Assembly: GCA_002441135.1 (NCBI GenBank)
Contig: DJVJ01000058.1
Coordinates: forward strand, 1 to 64,000
DNA from: Caryophanales bacterium UBA6259
GTDB taxonomy: Bacteria; Bacillota; Bacilli; Tepidibacillales; Tepidibacillaceae
Direction: 5' to 3'
DNA: 64,000 nt
Position 1 is the stretch's first letter; the number at the start of each line of letters is the position of its first letter. Both the position numbers and the translations under genes were made by a program. Below the pieces are notes generated by a model. It made no database searches. It had not been told where the DNA came from and worked only from the letters and a program-made list of their open reading frames with translations. Below are positions 34,155 to 43,019 of the stretch, piece after piece.

Positions 34155-36200
34155 TTACCTTAACTTTAACCCAAGCTTGTTAAGTCTGATTATCTCTTTT
34201 CTCGCTTTTATCATTGCCTCTGTCTTTTTCTTTGCTATAAACCAAACTAATCCATCTGGATACTCCTTGGAACGCCCAACGCGTCCAGCAATTTGAATCA
34301 AGGTTGCCGAATCAAAAAGCTTAAAATCAGCATCCAGCACAAGAACATGTAAATTAGGAATAGTAATTCCCCGCTCCATAATGGTCGTTGTAATTAAAAA
34401 TTGAATTCGATTCTTCTTAAATAGATCTACCTTTTGATCTCTTTTTTTGTCGCCAGCATGAACTCCTACAAAATGTTTATTTGGAAACCATTGTTGAAAC
34501 TGTTGAACCCAAAATGGAATCATCTCCACATTAGGTACAAAGAGAAAGGCTTGCCCTTCTCTTTCACTGACTTGCTCAATAAATTCTCGAATTTCTTTCA
34601 CAGTATGTGACCTTGATAATTGTTTTTGTTTCGGAAGAATGATGATTTTTGGAATAGGTAGGGATTGTTGATGATAACGAATAGGCATTACTGCTAGTTC
34701 TGTTTTTTTCCTTCTCACCTTTTCTAACCAGTGTTCATCTGGGGTCGCTGTTAAATAGATAATCTTGCCCTGTTTACTCAATGCACGCTGGACATACGCT
34801 TGCAGCTGCAGATCATTATGATAAGGAAAAGCATCCATCTCATCCACAATAATCAAATCAAATGCACTTCTAAAACGAATCAACTGATGTGTAGTGGCTA
34901 AAAATAAAGTGGCATTTTTCCAAGTTTCTTTACTTCCACCATAAAGAGTTGCTATTTCTAAGCTAGGAAATGCCTGCTGTAGCCTTGGTGTAAGCTCCCT
35001 AATTACATCCCTACGAGGAGCAGCGAGAAGTACCTTTGCTGTCTTGGCCATTGCCTCCTCAATTACTGGATATATCATTTCGGTTTTTCCTGCCCCAGTA
35101 ACTGCCCAGATTAACAATTCTTTTTTTCTATTTTGCTGTAAAAATTGGACAGCTTGCTCTGCAATCTTCTGTTGGTGGGATGATAGCTTAATTTCTTTGT
35201 TCAAAAAATTTGATGGACTTTTTATATTTCCATCGACTCCGACTTCGACTTTACCTTCACCCTCGACTTTGACTTCGACTTTTGATACTGCTACTTTTGT
35301 TGATTCAGCTTTTGGTCTCATTGGAAAATAAAAAAGAGGAGTACAGGTTCTACTTCTTCCCATGCTAATACAGCGTTCACAGGTAGCACACGGCTCTTGA
35401 CAGATTAAGCATTCTCTAATCACTACTTGGTTAGAGGTTTGACAACGATTGCAAATAAGGGTATGGCGTTTTTGAAATATTTTAGATTTAATAGTTGAAG
35501 TGATTCTTGAAATTAAATTTGAATTTGACAAATTTGGTGTGGAAGCTAAATTTTGTATTGAAGCTAAATTTGGAGTTGGATTTGAGTTCAAATTATTGTT
35601 TGGAATGTTATTTGACTTGTTATTTGTGGTATTGGTATATAATTGTAGCGGATAAGAAACACCTGAAGTGACTTTAATTTTTCCGTGGAGTACACCAAGC
35701 TGAACAATACCTGCTAATTCAAGGGGGTTATTTTTTAACTGAGTCTGAATCTGAGTTTGAATCTGAGCCTCAGTCTGAATCCAATAGAAATCTACGGCCT
35801 TCTCTAGCTCCTCCCATAGAAGCTGTCTACCTTCAAGAGCATCAAATAGATCATTCTCTGCCCTCTGTATTTTTCCTATAAGACGCTTAATTTCATTTCT
35901 GTTTTCTAAACTGACAAAATGACGACTATTCTCTCTACTAATCTGCACTAGATTATCTGCCGACTGTGCTAGATTTAATTTTCGATAACATTGCTGGAGA
36001 TTTCTATTAGCATTTAAGCAATCCATTAAAGCTATCGCTTGTCCAATTGAAAATTCTGAGGAAACGACATACAATTCGTCCACTCTATTTCCATACATAG
36101 TGTCGAACCAATATACAATATCTACCTCTATAGAAAAAGAGATTTGCCAGTGGAGTCTATCTTTTTTCCAATCATAAAAGCCGTAAACCTGGGCTTTCAT
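34155..36200 (-). CDS. comFA: Competence ATPase/helicase ComFA with low-complexity inserts
   Basis: A membrane-associated DEAD-type ATPase that drives DNA uptake. Motif I is AVTGAGKTEM, II is IIVDEMDAF, III is LTATPDE and VI is QIAGRVGRS. A four-Cys zinc region (CNRC, CLIC, CATC, CERC) lies before the helicase. At 681 residues it is longer than the roughly 460-residue B. subtilis protein. The extra length includes simple-sequence stretches: QIQTQIQTQ, an Asn-rich NTTNNKSNNIPNNNLNSN part, and VEVKVEGEGKVEVGVDG before the helicase. These do not touch motifs. ATG 36200 follows AAGAGGTG. Confidence 0.93.
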   Translation of the reverse strand: MKAQVYGFYDWKKDRLHWQISFSIEVDIVYWFDTMYGNRVDELYVVSSEFSIGQAIALMDCLNANRNLQQCYRKLNLAQSADNLVQISRENSRHFVSLENRNEIKRLIGKIQRAENDLFDALEGRQLLWEELEKAVDFYWIQTEAQIQTQIQTQLKNNPLELAGIVQLGVLHGKIKVTSGVSYPLQLYTNTTNNKSNNIPNNNLNSNPTPNLASIQNLASTPNLSNSNLISRITSTIKSKIFQKRHTLICNRCQTSNQVVIRECLICQEPCATCERCISMGRSRTCTPLFYFPMRPKAESTKVAVSKVEVKVEGEGKVEVGVDGNIKSPSNFLNKEIKLSSHQQKIAEQAVQFLQQNRKKELLIWAVTGAGKTEMIYPVIEEAMAKTAKVLLAAPRRDVIRELTPRLQQAFPSLEIATLYGGSKETWKNATLFLATTHQLIRFRSAFDLIIVDEMDAFPYHNDLQLQAYVQRALSKQGKIIYLTATPDEHWLEKVRRKKTELAVMPIRYHQQSLPIPKIIILPKQKQLSRSHTVKEIREFIEQVSEREGQAFLFVPNVEMIPFWVQQFQQWFPNKHFVGVHAGDKKRDQKVDLFKKNRIQFLITTTIMERGITIPNLHVLVLDADFKLFDSATLIQIAGRVGRSKEYPDGLVWFIAKKKTEAMIKARKEIIRLNKLGLKLR

Positions 36201-36323
36201 ATATTTTAAAATTCACCTCTTTTCGTTGACTTCATACAATCTTCATCCATGCATTTAATTTTTATCTATCTCTTGTTTTATCTATTTCTTTACTCATCTT
36301 TTTCTACTATTTCTCTCTTTATA

Positions 36324-36848
36324 TCACTCTACCGGATACTGTCTACTTAATTTAATCAACCGCCTTACATGCTGGAGATGCATTTTGATTAAATAGCCCA
36401 CAATTTGTGGTAGTACTAAAATAAATAAGCACGTGACAATTACTTCAATAAGTTTCGTTCTCATTGGATCGGCCAATAAAATAAGGATAATGGTTACAAT
36501 ACTTAAAATGGCAATACCTGTACTCTCTCTCCGACTAAAATTAACAGAAACAAATAAAACAGGAAGAATAAATAAAACGGGAAAGAGGATACTATCATGA
36601 TTATTCGTTAAAAAAATACTATGTAAAACCATAAGATAAAAAGCATAGTGATGATAAATAGGCCGAAATCCAATATTATCCTTATACATTTTATGATTAA
36701 AGAAGAATAATATCCCAGTCGTCATTGTCGTATAGGTAATAGGCACTAAATGATGGTCTGGAACATAAAAAGACGCAAAAAATAGTAATACACCATATAA
36801 TGTAATAATTAAATTATTTATATTTCTCACTTTCCGTATATAAGGCAT
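36324..36848 (-). CDS. Six-helix membrane protein B of the c-di-GMP-controlled pair
   Basis: 174 residues starting at ATG 36848 (AAGGA upstream; the longer frame overlaps the previous gene). About six membrane helices: around LIITLYGVLLFFASF, TYTTMTTGILFFF, YAFYLMVLHSIFL, LFPVLFILPVLFVSV, ILSIVTIILILL and TCLFILVLPQIVGYL, then a basic tail HLQHVRRLIKLSRQYPVE. No enzymatic motif. Not recognised. It follows protein A after 14 bases, so both are read from the riboswitch at 37562. Confidence 0.8.
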   Translation of the reverse strand: MPYIRKVRNINNLIITLYGVLLFFASFYVPDHHLVPITYTTMTTGILFFFNHKMYKDNIGFRPIYHHYAFYLMVLHSIFLTNNHDSILFPVLFILPVLFVSVNFSRRESTGIAILSIVTIILILLADPMRTKLIEVIVTCLFILVLPQIVGYLIKMHLQHVRRLIKLSRQYPVE

Positions 36849-36862
36849 TATTACACTTCCTT

Positions 36863-37459
36863 TTAAGCTTGATTTTTCCAACGAGTTTGATAAAAAACAC
36901 AAGTATTTTGATGCGGACAGGAGTCCTTTACTAGCTCACAGGTTAGACACTCATTCATATAGTTTCGAATCACAAAAACAATCGAAAAATAAATAGAACA
37001 TTGAAGTACAATCGAAGAAAATAGGATTAAAAAACTTGTATCTATCAATTTTAAAATAATGAAATTTCCAGCTAAAATAATCAATATACATAAAACATTA
37101 ATCCCTTTAAATAACTTCCCATTTTCGATGGCTACACTATAAATTAAAGCAAGTAAAAATAACATCGGGAAATAGGTAATATTGCTATTAAAATTAAAGT
37201 AAATCAGCAAAAAGGCTAGGACTTCAAGCCCAATTAAAACCATTATATTTTCAAATAAACGAAGATTTTTTTCTAATTTCCATAATCGTATACCATAGAT
37301 AATAAGACCTATATTCAACAGAAGATAAATTAGATTTAAAAAGAAGAAATTTTGATACAGACTAACTTCATGACCCCATTCCACAAAGTATAAAATTAAA
37401 AAAATAACACTAATAAAAAGCACTAAACTTGATCTAACTTTGTTTAACAATAAACCCAT
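36863..37459 (-). CDS. Six-helix membrane protein A of the c-di-GMP-controlled pair
   Basis: 198 residues with about six membrane helices. The C-terminal tail is Cys-rich: CLTCELVKDSCPHQNTC, a C-x2-C-x6-C-x5-C pattern on the likely cytosolic side that could bind metal. Not recognised as a known family. The gene has GGAAGG before ATG 37459 and begins about 40 bases after a terminator that is part of a full c-di-GMP-I riboswitch. It is therefore a c-di-GMP target of unknown role between comFA and degV. Confidence 0.82.
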   Translation of the reverse strand: MGLLLNKVRSSLVLFISVIFLILYFVEWGHEVSLYQNFFFLNLIYLLLNIGLIIYGIRLWKLEKNLRLFENIMVLIGLEVLAFLLIYFNFNSNITYFPMLFLLALIYSVAIENGKLFKGINVLCILIILAGNFIILKLIDTSFLILFSSIVLQCSIYFSIVFVIRNYMNECLTCELVKDSCPHQNTCVFYQTRWKNQA

Positions 37460-37495
37460 TTTACCTTCCGCCCTTCTGAATAGCTATATACGCCG

Positions 37496-37525
37496 CAAAA
37501 AAGCCGTTCTTAAAAAAGAACGGCT
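37496..37525 (-). terminator. Expression-platform terminator of the c-di-GMP riboswitch
   Basis: AGCCGTTCTT pairs with AAGAACGGCT, followed on the minus strand by six T. It stands between aptamer and coding region, so ligand binding probably decides termination. Confidence 0.9.
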
Positions 37526-37561
37526 AAAGGCTCGAGAAGTAATAACAAGGAACTGTTTCGC

Positions 37562-37652
37562 TTTCGGCAACCTGGCGATCTTTTCCTATAAGGCATATTA
37601 GAAAAGACCCATGGCTTTGCGTCCCATCCTCACAGATGGTTTGCCTTTATCG
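37562..37652 (-). promoter_or_regulatory. c-di-GMP-I (GEMM) riboswitch before two membrane protein genes
   Basis: On the minus strand: AAAGGCAAACC, a CCAUCU-GUGA-GGAUGG hairpin with GNRA loop, GGACGCAAAGCC, AUGGGUC, a variable hairpin, then AUCGCCAGGUUGCCG. All conserved parts of the class are present. The intrinsic terminator at 37496-37525 follows. Confidence 0.95.
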
Positions 37653-37787
37653 TTCAAGATATAGTCCTTTTTTCCTATAATTCCACTATATTATTACTAT
37701 ATATATAATTACCACAAATTACAAGTATTTTTTCCGGAAAAATTCACAAAATTTCCATTTTTAAATATTTTTATATATAAGTTCTAA

Positions 37788-38633
37788 CTACTTTACGTAC
37801 CAAACCATTCCTAGTGTTCCGGGACCTGTGTGGGTACCTATAACTGGGCCAAAGTCGGAAATATTCCCCTCCACATTAGAATATTCCTTTTGAATCCATT
37901 CTAGTAGCTCCTTTGCTTCCTCTTCCACATTTGCTTGAACAACTGAAAGCATAATTGGAGCACCGCTCTTAGCATCCTCATGCAACAGCTGCAAAATTCG
38001 TTCTAAAGCCTTTTTCTTTGTTCTTACCTTTTCAAATGGCTCCAATACCTTATCATTAAAATAGATGATTGGTTTTATTTTCAGCATGCTTCCAACTAGA
38101 TACTGAGCAGCGTTTAAGCGACCACCCTTATGTAGATATGCAAGATCATCCACAACAAAAAATCCCCGCATATTTTCTACCAAATAGTCCATTCTCTCTT
38201 TAATCTCTGCAACGCTTTTTCCTTCTTCTGCTAGTTTAGCTGTTTCGATTACCATAAAACCTAATCCATAGCAAGCAATCTTTGAATCAATTACTTCTAC
38301 ATTGATCTCATCTACCATATTTGCTGCTGTTCTAGAAGTATTTAAGGTACCACTGATTCCACTAGAAAGATGAATTGCTATCGCTTCTGAATGGTTTTTT
38401 GCTAGCTTTTCATATAAATATAAGAATTCCCCAATCGCAGGTTGAGAGGTAGTTGGTAACTCTTCCATCCCAACCACTTTTTCATAAAAATCCTTGGTGC
38501 TAATATCAAAACCTTCTTTAAAGGTTTTATTTGCAAAATTTACGCTTAATGGAACCACATTAATGTTATACTTCTCTATGATTTCCTTTGGTAGGTATGC
38601 TGTACTATCTGTAACGACTGCTATTTTAGACAT
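37788..38633 (-). CDS. degV: DegV family fatty-acid-binding protein
   Basis: 281 residues of the DegV fold, which binds a fatty acid and in Firmicutes can serve as FakB in the fatty acid kinase system. Marks: VTDSTAYLPKEIIEKYNINVVPLSVNF, TTSQPAIGEFLYLYE, HLSSGISGTLNTS and GPVIGTHTGPGTLGMVW. In B. subtilis degV also lies between degSU and comFA. The AT-rich gap of 328 bases to the downstream membrane protein gene holds the riboswitch and nothing else I can support. Confidence 0.95.
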   Translation of the reverse strand: MSKIAVVTDSTAYLPKEIIEKYNINVVPLSVNFANKTFKEGFDISTKDFYEKVVGMEELPTTSQPAIGEFLYLYEKLAKNHSEAIAIHLSSGISGTLNTSRTAANMVDEINVEVIDSKIACYGLGFMVIETAKLAEEGKSVAEIKERMDYLVENMRGFFVVDDLAYLHKGGRLNAAQYLVGSMLKIKPIIYFNDKVLEPFEKVRTKKKALERILQLLHEDAKSGAPIMLSVVQANVEEEAKELLEWIQKEYSNVEGNISDFGPVIGTHTGPGTLGMVWYVK

Positions 38634-38768
38634 TTTTTCACCCCATCAATTTTCTATACTACATTTAATTGCTACTTCTATTTCTATATATGCTACAATT
38701 CTAGTATTGCTTTTTCTCTCTCTATTCCTATTAAAATTGATATTGACTCATTGGTCAATATCAAAGAC

Positions 38769-38796
38769 AAAAAAAGGCTCAAAAGAACGAGCCTTA
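38769..38796 (-). terminator. Terminator after the diguanylate cyclase gene
   Basis: AAGGCTC pairs with GAGCCTT, followed on the minus strand by seven T. It ends the unit that begins with the Tad genes or at the cyclase itself. Confidence 0.88.
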
Positions 38797-38817
38797 TTCA
38801 CAATACCCAACTAATAT

Positions 38818-40557
38818 TTAACCAGCATCATAAATCGAAACCCTGTTTCTACCACCCTGTTTTGAACCAACATACATTGCCAAATCAGCATGACGAACTA
38901 AATCCTTAGGAGAACTTGCTTTTTCAGGATAAGAAGCAATTCCAATACTTGCTGTAATATTAAGCAGCACTTCTCCCTTTCCATTAATTGCATCCTTCAC
39001 TTTAATATGCTGATGCTGAATTGCAGATCGAATTCGTTCCGCAATTTCTTCCGCCTGATGATGATCTGCATCTGTAATAATTAGAGTAAATTCCTCTCCT
39101 CCATATCTCGCCACAATATCCTGTTTACGAGTATATCTCTTCAGAATCTCCGCAATGATTTTTAATACTTCATTCCCTATCAAGTGGCCAAAATGGTCAT
39201 TAACCTGCTTAAAATGATCTAAGTCAATCACGAGTAAACTTAAAGGCTCTCCTCTTTGTTCTGCCTCCTCAAATTTCTTCTGGAGCAGCTCATCAAAGGC
39301 ACGATAATTATAAAGGCCTGTAAGTTCATCTGTTCTACTCTTTTGCTCTGTTTTCTTATATGCCAACGCATTTTGAATAGCAACTGCAGCTTGACTCGCC
39401 AAAATTTTTGCCAATGTTAAATCCTTTTTGGAAAAATGATATTCATTACTACTACCTAATGTAATAACTCCTAATACTTCGTTATGCCAAATAATAGGAA
39501 CCGATAATAAGGAATGATGACTCTGAGTAAAATCTGGTTCGACCTCTAGTTGATAGATATCTACGTCGTTTCCTGCAATACTACCTTCTTTTGAAATAGC
39601 TACTTTCCCAGTTAGACCTTCCCCTAAATTAATTTCAAATTTAGGATTGACCTCATCAAATAGATTCTCACCATAATAGTTTTCTGCAGAAATAAGCTTT
39701 AAACGTGCACCATTCTTTTGAAAGATATAGCTATTATCAAAGTTTAATATTTCTCTAATCGCTTGTTGCAAAGCAATAATCGTTTTATCAAAGTTCAATT
39801 CTGTGGTAAATGAAGCAGATATTTTATTTAATGCACTTAGCTGCTGGTGAGATTGTCTAAGCTCACTATACAGCTTAAACAGCTGAGAAATAACTAAGAT
39901 AGGAATCGCAACCACCATAACTCCTAGGAATGGATTTAATCGATAACCATAATACATCATTAATCCAAAAGGAAGAGTTAATAATAATGTAATTGCGTCC
40001 CAAATCATATCCTCTGAAAGAAGACTAGCTTTGATATTTAAAAAGAATTGTCGATAAAAATAAAGAATAAAATGATTAGCAACAAAATAAGTAATGGTGT
40101 ATGCAATAATTGGGAATAAATAATTAAATATTTCCTCACGAGTATAGTCTATCTCTCCACCAACCGCATAATAAACATAAGCAGAAATCAGTGATATCCA
40201 AATAAACATCATATTTGTCAAAAATATGCGCTTAAATGGTCTTCTTTCTGGTCCAACTAACATAGTAATCAAAAAAGCAATTAGCGTAATCCAAGTTTCA
40301 GCTACTACCCCATATTTGAGAAAGACAGCAATAGAAACAATCAAATTAAACGTAATAAAAATAGGACCAATTTTTAACGGCATACTATTAATTAAAATAG
40401 AGATTAATAGATACATAAGGATCCAATAATGGTCATGAGATTCTAGAGTTGGCCAATGTGTAAATGTAAGCCAGCCTAAAACACTAAGTGTAAATAATCC
40501 ATAGGCACTATATATAATGAACTTCCCAATCGGTATTTGCTTCAATTTCTTTAACAT
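38818..40557 (-). CDS. Membrane-bound GAF-GGDEF diguanylate cyclase
   Basis: 579 residues. The N-terminal third has about six to seven membrane helices. A GAF domain (about 240-395) and a GGDEF domain (about 410-575) follow. The active site is RYGGEEFTLII, and the segment DELTGLYNYRAFDELLQKKFEEAEQRGEPLSLLVIDLDHFKQVNDHFGH carries the metal Asp residues, so it should make c-di-GMP. No RxxD inhibitory site is evident before GGEEF. ATG 40557 has AGAAGAG 8 bases upstream. It lies after the Tad pilus genes, whose riboswitch responds to its product. Confidence 0.93.
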   Translation of the reverse strand: MLKKLKQIPIGKFIIYSAYGLFTLSVLGWLTFTHWPTLESHDHYWILMYLLISILINSMPLKIGPIFITFNLIVSIAVFLKYGVVAETWITLIAFLITMLVGPERRPFKRIFLTNMMFIWISLISAYVYYAVGGEIDYTREEIFNYLFPIIAYTITYFVANHFILYFYRQFFLNIKASLLSEDMIWDAITLLLTLPFGLMMYYGYRLNPFLGVMVVAIPILVISQLFKLYSELRQSHQQLSALNKISASFTTELNFDKTIIALQQAIREILNFDNSYIFQKNGARLKLISAENYYGENLFDEVNPKFEINLGEGLTGKVAISKEGSIAGNDVDIYQLEVEPDFTQSHHSLLSVPIIWHNEVLGVITLGSSNEYHFSKKDLTLAKILASQAAVAIQNALAYKKTEQKSRTDELTGLYNYRAFDELLQKKFEEAEQRGEPLSLLVIDLDHFKQVNDHFGHLIGNEVLKIIAEILKRYTRKQDIVARYGGEEFTLIITDADHHQAEEIAERIRSAIQHQHIKVKDAINGKGEVLLNITASIGIASYPEKASSPKDLVRHADLAMYVGSKQGGRNRVSIYDAG

Positions 40558-40634
40558 TAGCATCACTCTTCTATCAAATATTTATTATTCTATCATATTT
40601 GATACTATTATAAGCTAATTTTCAGATAATTGCA

Positions 40635-41078
40635 TTAACAATATTGGGAATTCAATACATTTTTTAAGACTAATTTAGTATTCAAGTGTAAAGACTGCTG
40701 TTTAATCTGTCCAGCCTTTAATTCTAGAACGGAATCGGCATGAGAATAATACTTTCCTATCTTCCATGGCTCCATATGTTCTACTAAACCAACAATCTCG
40801 TATTTAGTAGTTTTAGAAGCTTCATCAAAACTAAATCCTACTTTTTCCACATCTAATCTCTTTAAATAAACGACATCAATCGGGATTCTCATCCAAAAGG
40901 TATGAATTTGTTTTGTTTTACTTAATAATAAACCCTCTCCTGCTGCTAATTCCTTCTTCATCATCAGTCCTTTAAAACGGGTAAAAAAAGAGTTGGCCAT
41001 GATAATATGCTGACCAACAATCTTATTAGATTTCTCGTCCATAACAATCACAAGGTTTTGATTCTTATTAAACAACAT
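40635..41078 (-). CDS. DUF192 family protein
   Basis: 147 residues, with the DUF192 core NSFFTRFKGLMMKKELAAGEGLLLSKTKQIHTFWMRIPIDVVYL and the closing VLELKAGQIKQ. Function unknown; the family is small and often secreted in other bacteria, but I see no signal peptide here. It follows tadC by 20 bases and is likely cotranscribed with the pilus genes. Confidence 0.88.
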   Translation of the reverse strand: MLFNKNQNLVIVMDEKSNKIVGQHIIMANSFFTRFKGLMMKKELAAGEGLLLSKTKQIHTFWMRIPIDVVYLKRLDVEKVGFSFDEASKTTKYEIVGLVEHMEPWKIGKYYSHADSVLELKAGQIKQQSLHLNTKLVLKNVLNSQYC

Positions 41079-41098
41079 GACATACCCTCTTTACCTCT

Positions 41099-42016
41099 CT
41101 ATAAAAGATTATTCATTATATTAATTACTGCTGGACCCAAAATAATAATAAATATCGCTGGGAAAATAAATAACAACAATGGGAATAGGATTTTGATTGG
41201 TGCCTTCATTGCCTTTTCCTCTGCGCGTTGCTTTCTTTTTTGACGAATATCCTCTGATTGAACACGTAATACATTTCCAATCCTTACCCCGAGCTGATCT
41301 GCCTGAATAATTGAATTGACGAATTGAAGCATATCATCTACACCAGTTCTTTTACCTAAATCCCGTAAAGCATCTTTCCTACTTTTGCCCATCTTCATTT
41401 CTTGCATGGTTTTATTAAATTCATCTGTTAGTGTCCCTTTCGTTTTTTCCACTACCTTTGATAAGGCAGCATCAAAACCAAGTCCAGCCTCCACACTAAC
41501 AGTCAAAATATCTAATACATCTGGTAACCCTCGTTGAATATCATTTCTTCGTTCATCCCGTTTGCTCTTCAAATAAAAAACTGGGGCGATATAACCAAAA
41601 ACCCAGCCCACTGCTGCAAATAGTAAACTGTTTAACAAACTTGCTTGGAAGGTGGCGAAGAAGGTAAGAAATCCTCCAATACCAACCCAGAAAAGCATTC
41701 TCCAGGTTATCCATTCTCCAACAGATAAATGGTTTGGATATCCTGCTAACGCTAAAAGCTCCTTCTCTTTTTCTACTAAAGAACGGGGAGTTAGCTTTAG
41801 TGCTGTTTTTTCGAATTTTTTTAGAAGTGGCTTTATTATACGTTCGCGAAAAGGAAGGGAATATGGATCCTCTTCAGTAAATCTCGGACGCTCATTTATC
41901 TCTTCAATACGTTTGGCTACACTCAAGCGGTGATGAAAGATCAATTTTAATATTGCGTAAGTGAGAAAAAAGCCAGCAAAGCCGATAAAGGATAATAACA
42001 ATAGCTGAAGTTCCAT
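41099..42016 (-). CDS. tadC: Tad pilus membrane protein TadC
   Basis: 305 residues of the GspF/type II secretion F family. Membrane helices lie at the N-terminus, about 95-130 and the C-terminus; the cytosolic F domain contains ILTVSVEAGLGFDAALSKVVEKTKGTLTDEFNKTMQEMKMGKSRKDALRDLGKRTG. With TadB it forms the inner-membrane platform of the Flp pilus. It starts 3 bases after tadB ends, with GAGGTG before ATG 42016. Confidence 0.95.
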   Translation of the reverse strand: MELQLLLLSFIGFAGFFLTYAILKLIFHHRLSVAKRIEEINERPRFTEEDPYSLPFRERIIKPLLKKFEKTALKLTPRSLVEKEKELLALAGYPNHLSVGEWITWRMLFWVGIGGFLTFFATFQASLLNSLLFAAVGWVFGYIAPVFYLKSKRDERRNDIQRGLPDVLDILTVSVEAGLGFDAALSKVVEKTKGTLTDEFNKTMQEMKMGKSRKDALRDLGKRTGVDDMLQFVNSIIQADQLGVRIGNVLRVQSEDIRQKRKQRAEEKAMKAPIKILFPLLLFIFPAIFIIILGPAVINIMNNLL

Positions 42017-42019
42017 CGT

Positions 42020-42988
42020 TTACACCTCAATATTAATAATCTTTTTAATTAATATGTAGCCAATAAATTGACCTATCACAGCCATTACTAGCATTCCAAT
42101 TCCAATTGGACTTGTAAATAGTGTGTTCATATAGTTTGGATTAGACATGAATAAGAATAATCCTAAGCCTATCGGTAATAGCATAAAAATCCACATTGAC
42201 ATTCTACCCTGTGCTGTTAAGGATTTAATCTCTCCCTGAATCCTTATTCTTTCACGAATCGTAGAACCAATTGTTTGTAAAATCTCTGCTAAATTACCCC
42301 CAACCTGTCTTTGGATTAGCATTGCAGTAATGATTAAATCTAAATCTTTACTATCAATTCGTTCATTAAAATTGATAAGGGCCTGTTCTGTAGAAGCACC
42401 AAAACGCATTTCCTGTAGCATACGTTGAATTTCGTCAGATAATGGGGAAGCCATTTCTCTAGATAACAATTCTAATGACTGAATCAATGAATAACCTGCC
42501 TTTAAGGAGTTGGCTGTCATATTAATCATCTCTGGCAGTTGTTTCTCTAGTTTGGTCTTCCGTTTATTCACTTGAGACTTTAACCATGCTAGAGGAATAA
42601 TCCAAGTAATTGCTCCAAGCCATACTCCTCTTTCAATACTCCCTTCTGCAATCAGATATCCAAAGATTGAGCCAAAAAAGGCGGATAGGAAAATAAGCAC
42701 AATAAATTCTGAAGACTTCATCAAAATATTGGCCTTTTTCAACTCCATTTGCAGTTTTTCTTCCATCCTGCGAATTGCTGGGATTTTACTTAGCATTCTC
42801 CAGATAAAGTTAACTAGAGTTTTCTTATTCTTTTGATTATATGTTTTATCCTCTTCCTGCCATTCCTTTGCTTCAATCTCTTGAATTCGTTTACGAATTC
42901 GCATCCTTCTCATTTCCATCGAACGAGTAAACCATAGCATCCAGATAAAGCCAAAGACAAAAGCCAATAGAAGGATGAGCCATTTCAT
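42020..42988 (-). CDS. tadB: Tad pilus membrane protein TadB
   Basis: 322 residues, GspF family. ATG 42988 is chosen because GGAG lies 8 bases before it; the longer frame would overlap the end of the ATPase gene. Helices lie at residues 1-20, about 80-115 and the last 60. The F domain has MINMTANSLKAGYSLIQSLELLSREMASPLSDEIQRMLQEMRFG. Partner of TadC in the assembly platform. Confidence 0.95.
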   Translation of the reverse strand: MKWLILLLAFVFGFIWMLWFTRSMEMRRMRIRKRIQEIEAKEWQEEDKTYNQKNKKTLVNFIWRMLSKIPAIRRMEEKLQMELKKANILMKSSEFIVLIFLSAFFGSIFGYLIAEGSIERGVWLGAITWIIPLAWLKSQVNKRKTKLEKQLPEMINMTANSLKAGYSLIQSLELLSREMASPLSDEIQRMLQEMRFGASTEQALINFNERIDSKDLDLIITAMLIQRQVGGNLAEILQTIGSTIRERIRIQGEIKSLTAQGRMSMWIFMLLPIGLGLFLFMSNPNYMNTLFTSPIGIGMLVMAVIGQFIGYILIKKIINIEV

Positions 42989-43019
42989 CGCTTTCACTCC
43001 ATTCATTACACCTGTGTAT

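Noticed and set aside
40573..40603. ATCAAATAT/ATATTTGAT inverted repeat upstream of the cyclase gene as a terminator
   Set aside because: AT-only stem, long loop and no T run after it on the minus strand. It may be an operator, but nothing supports this.
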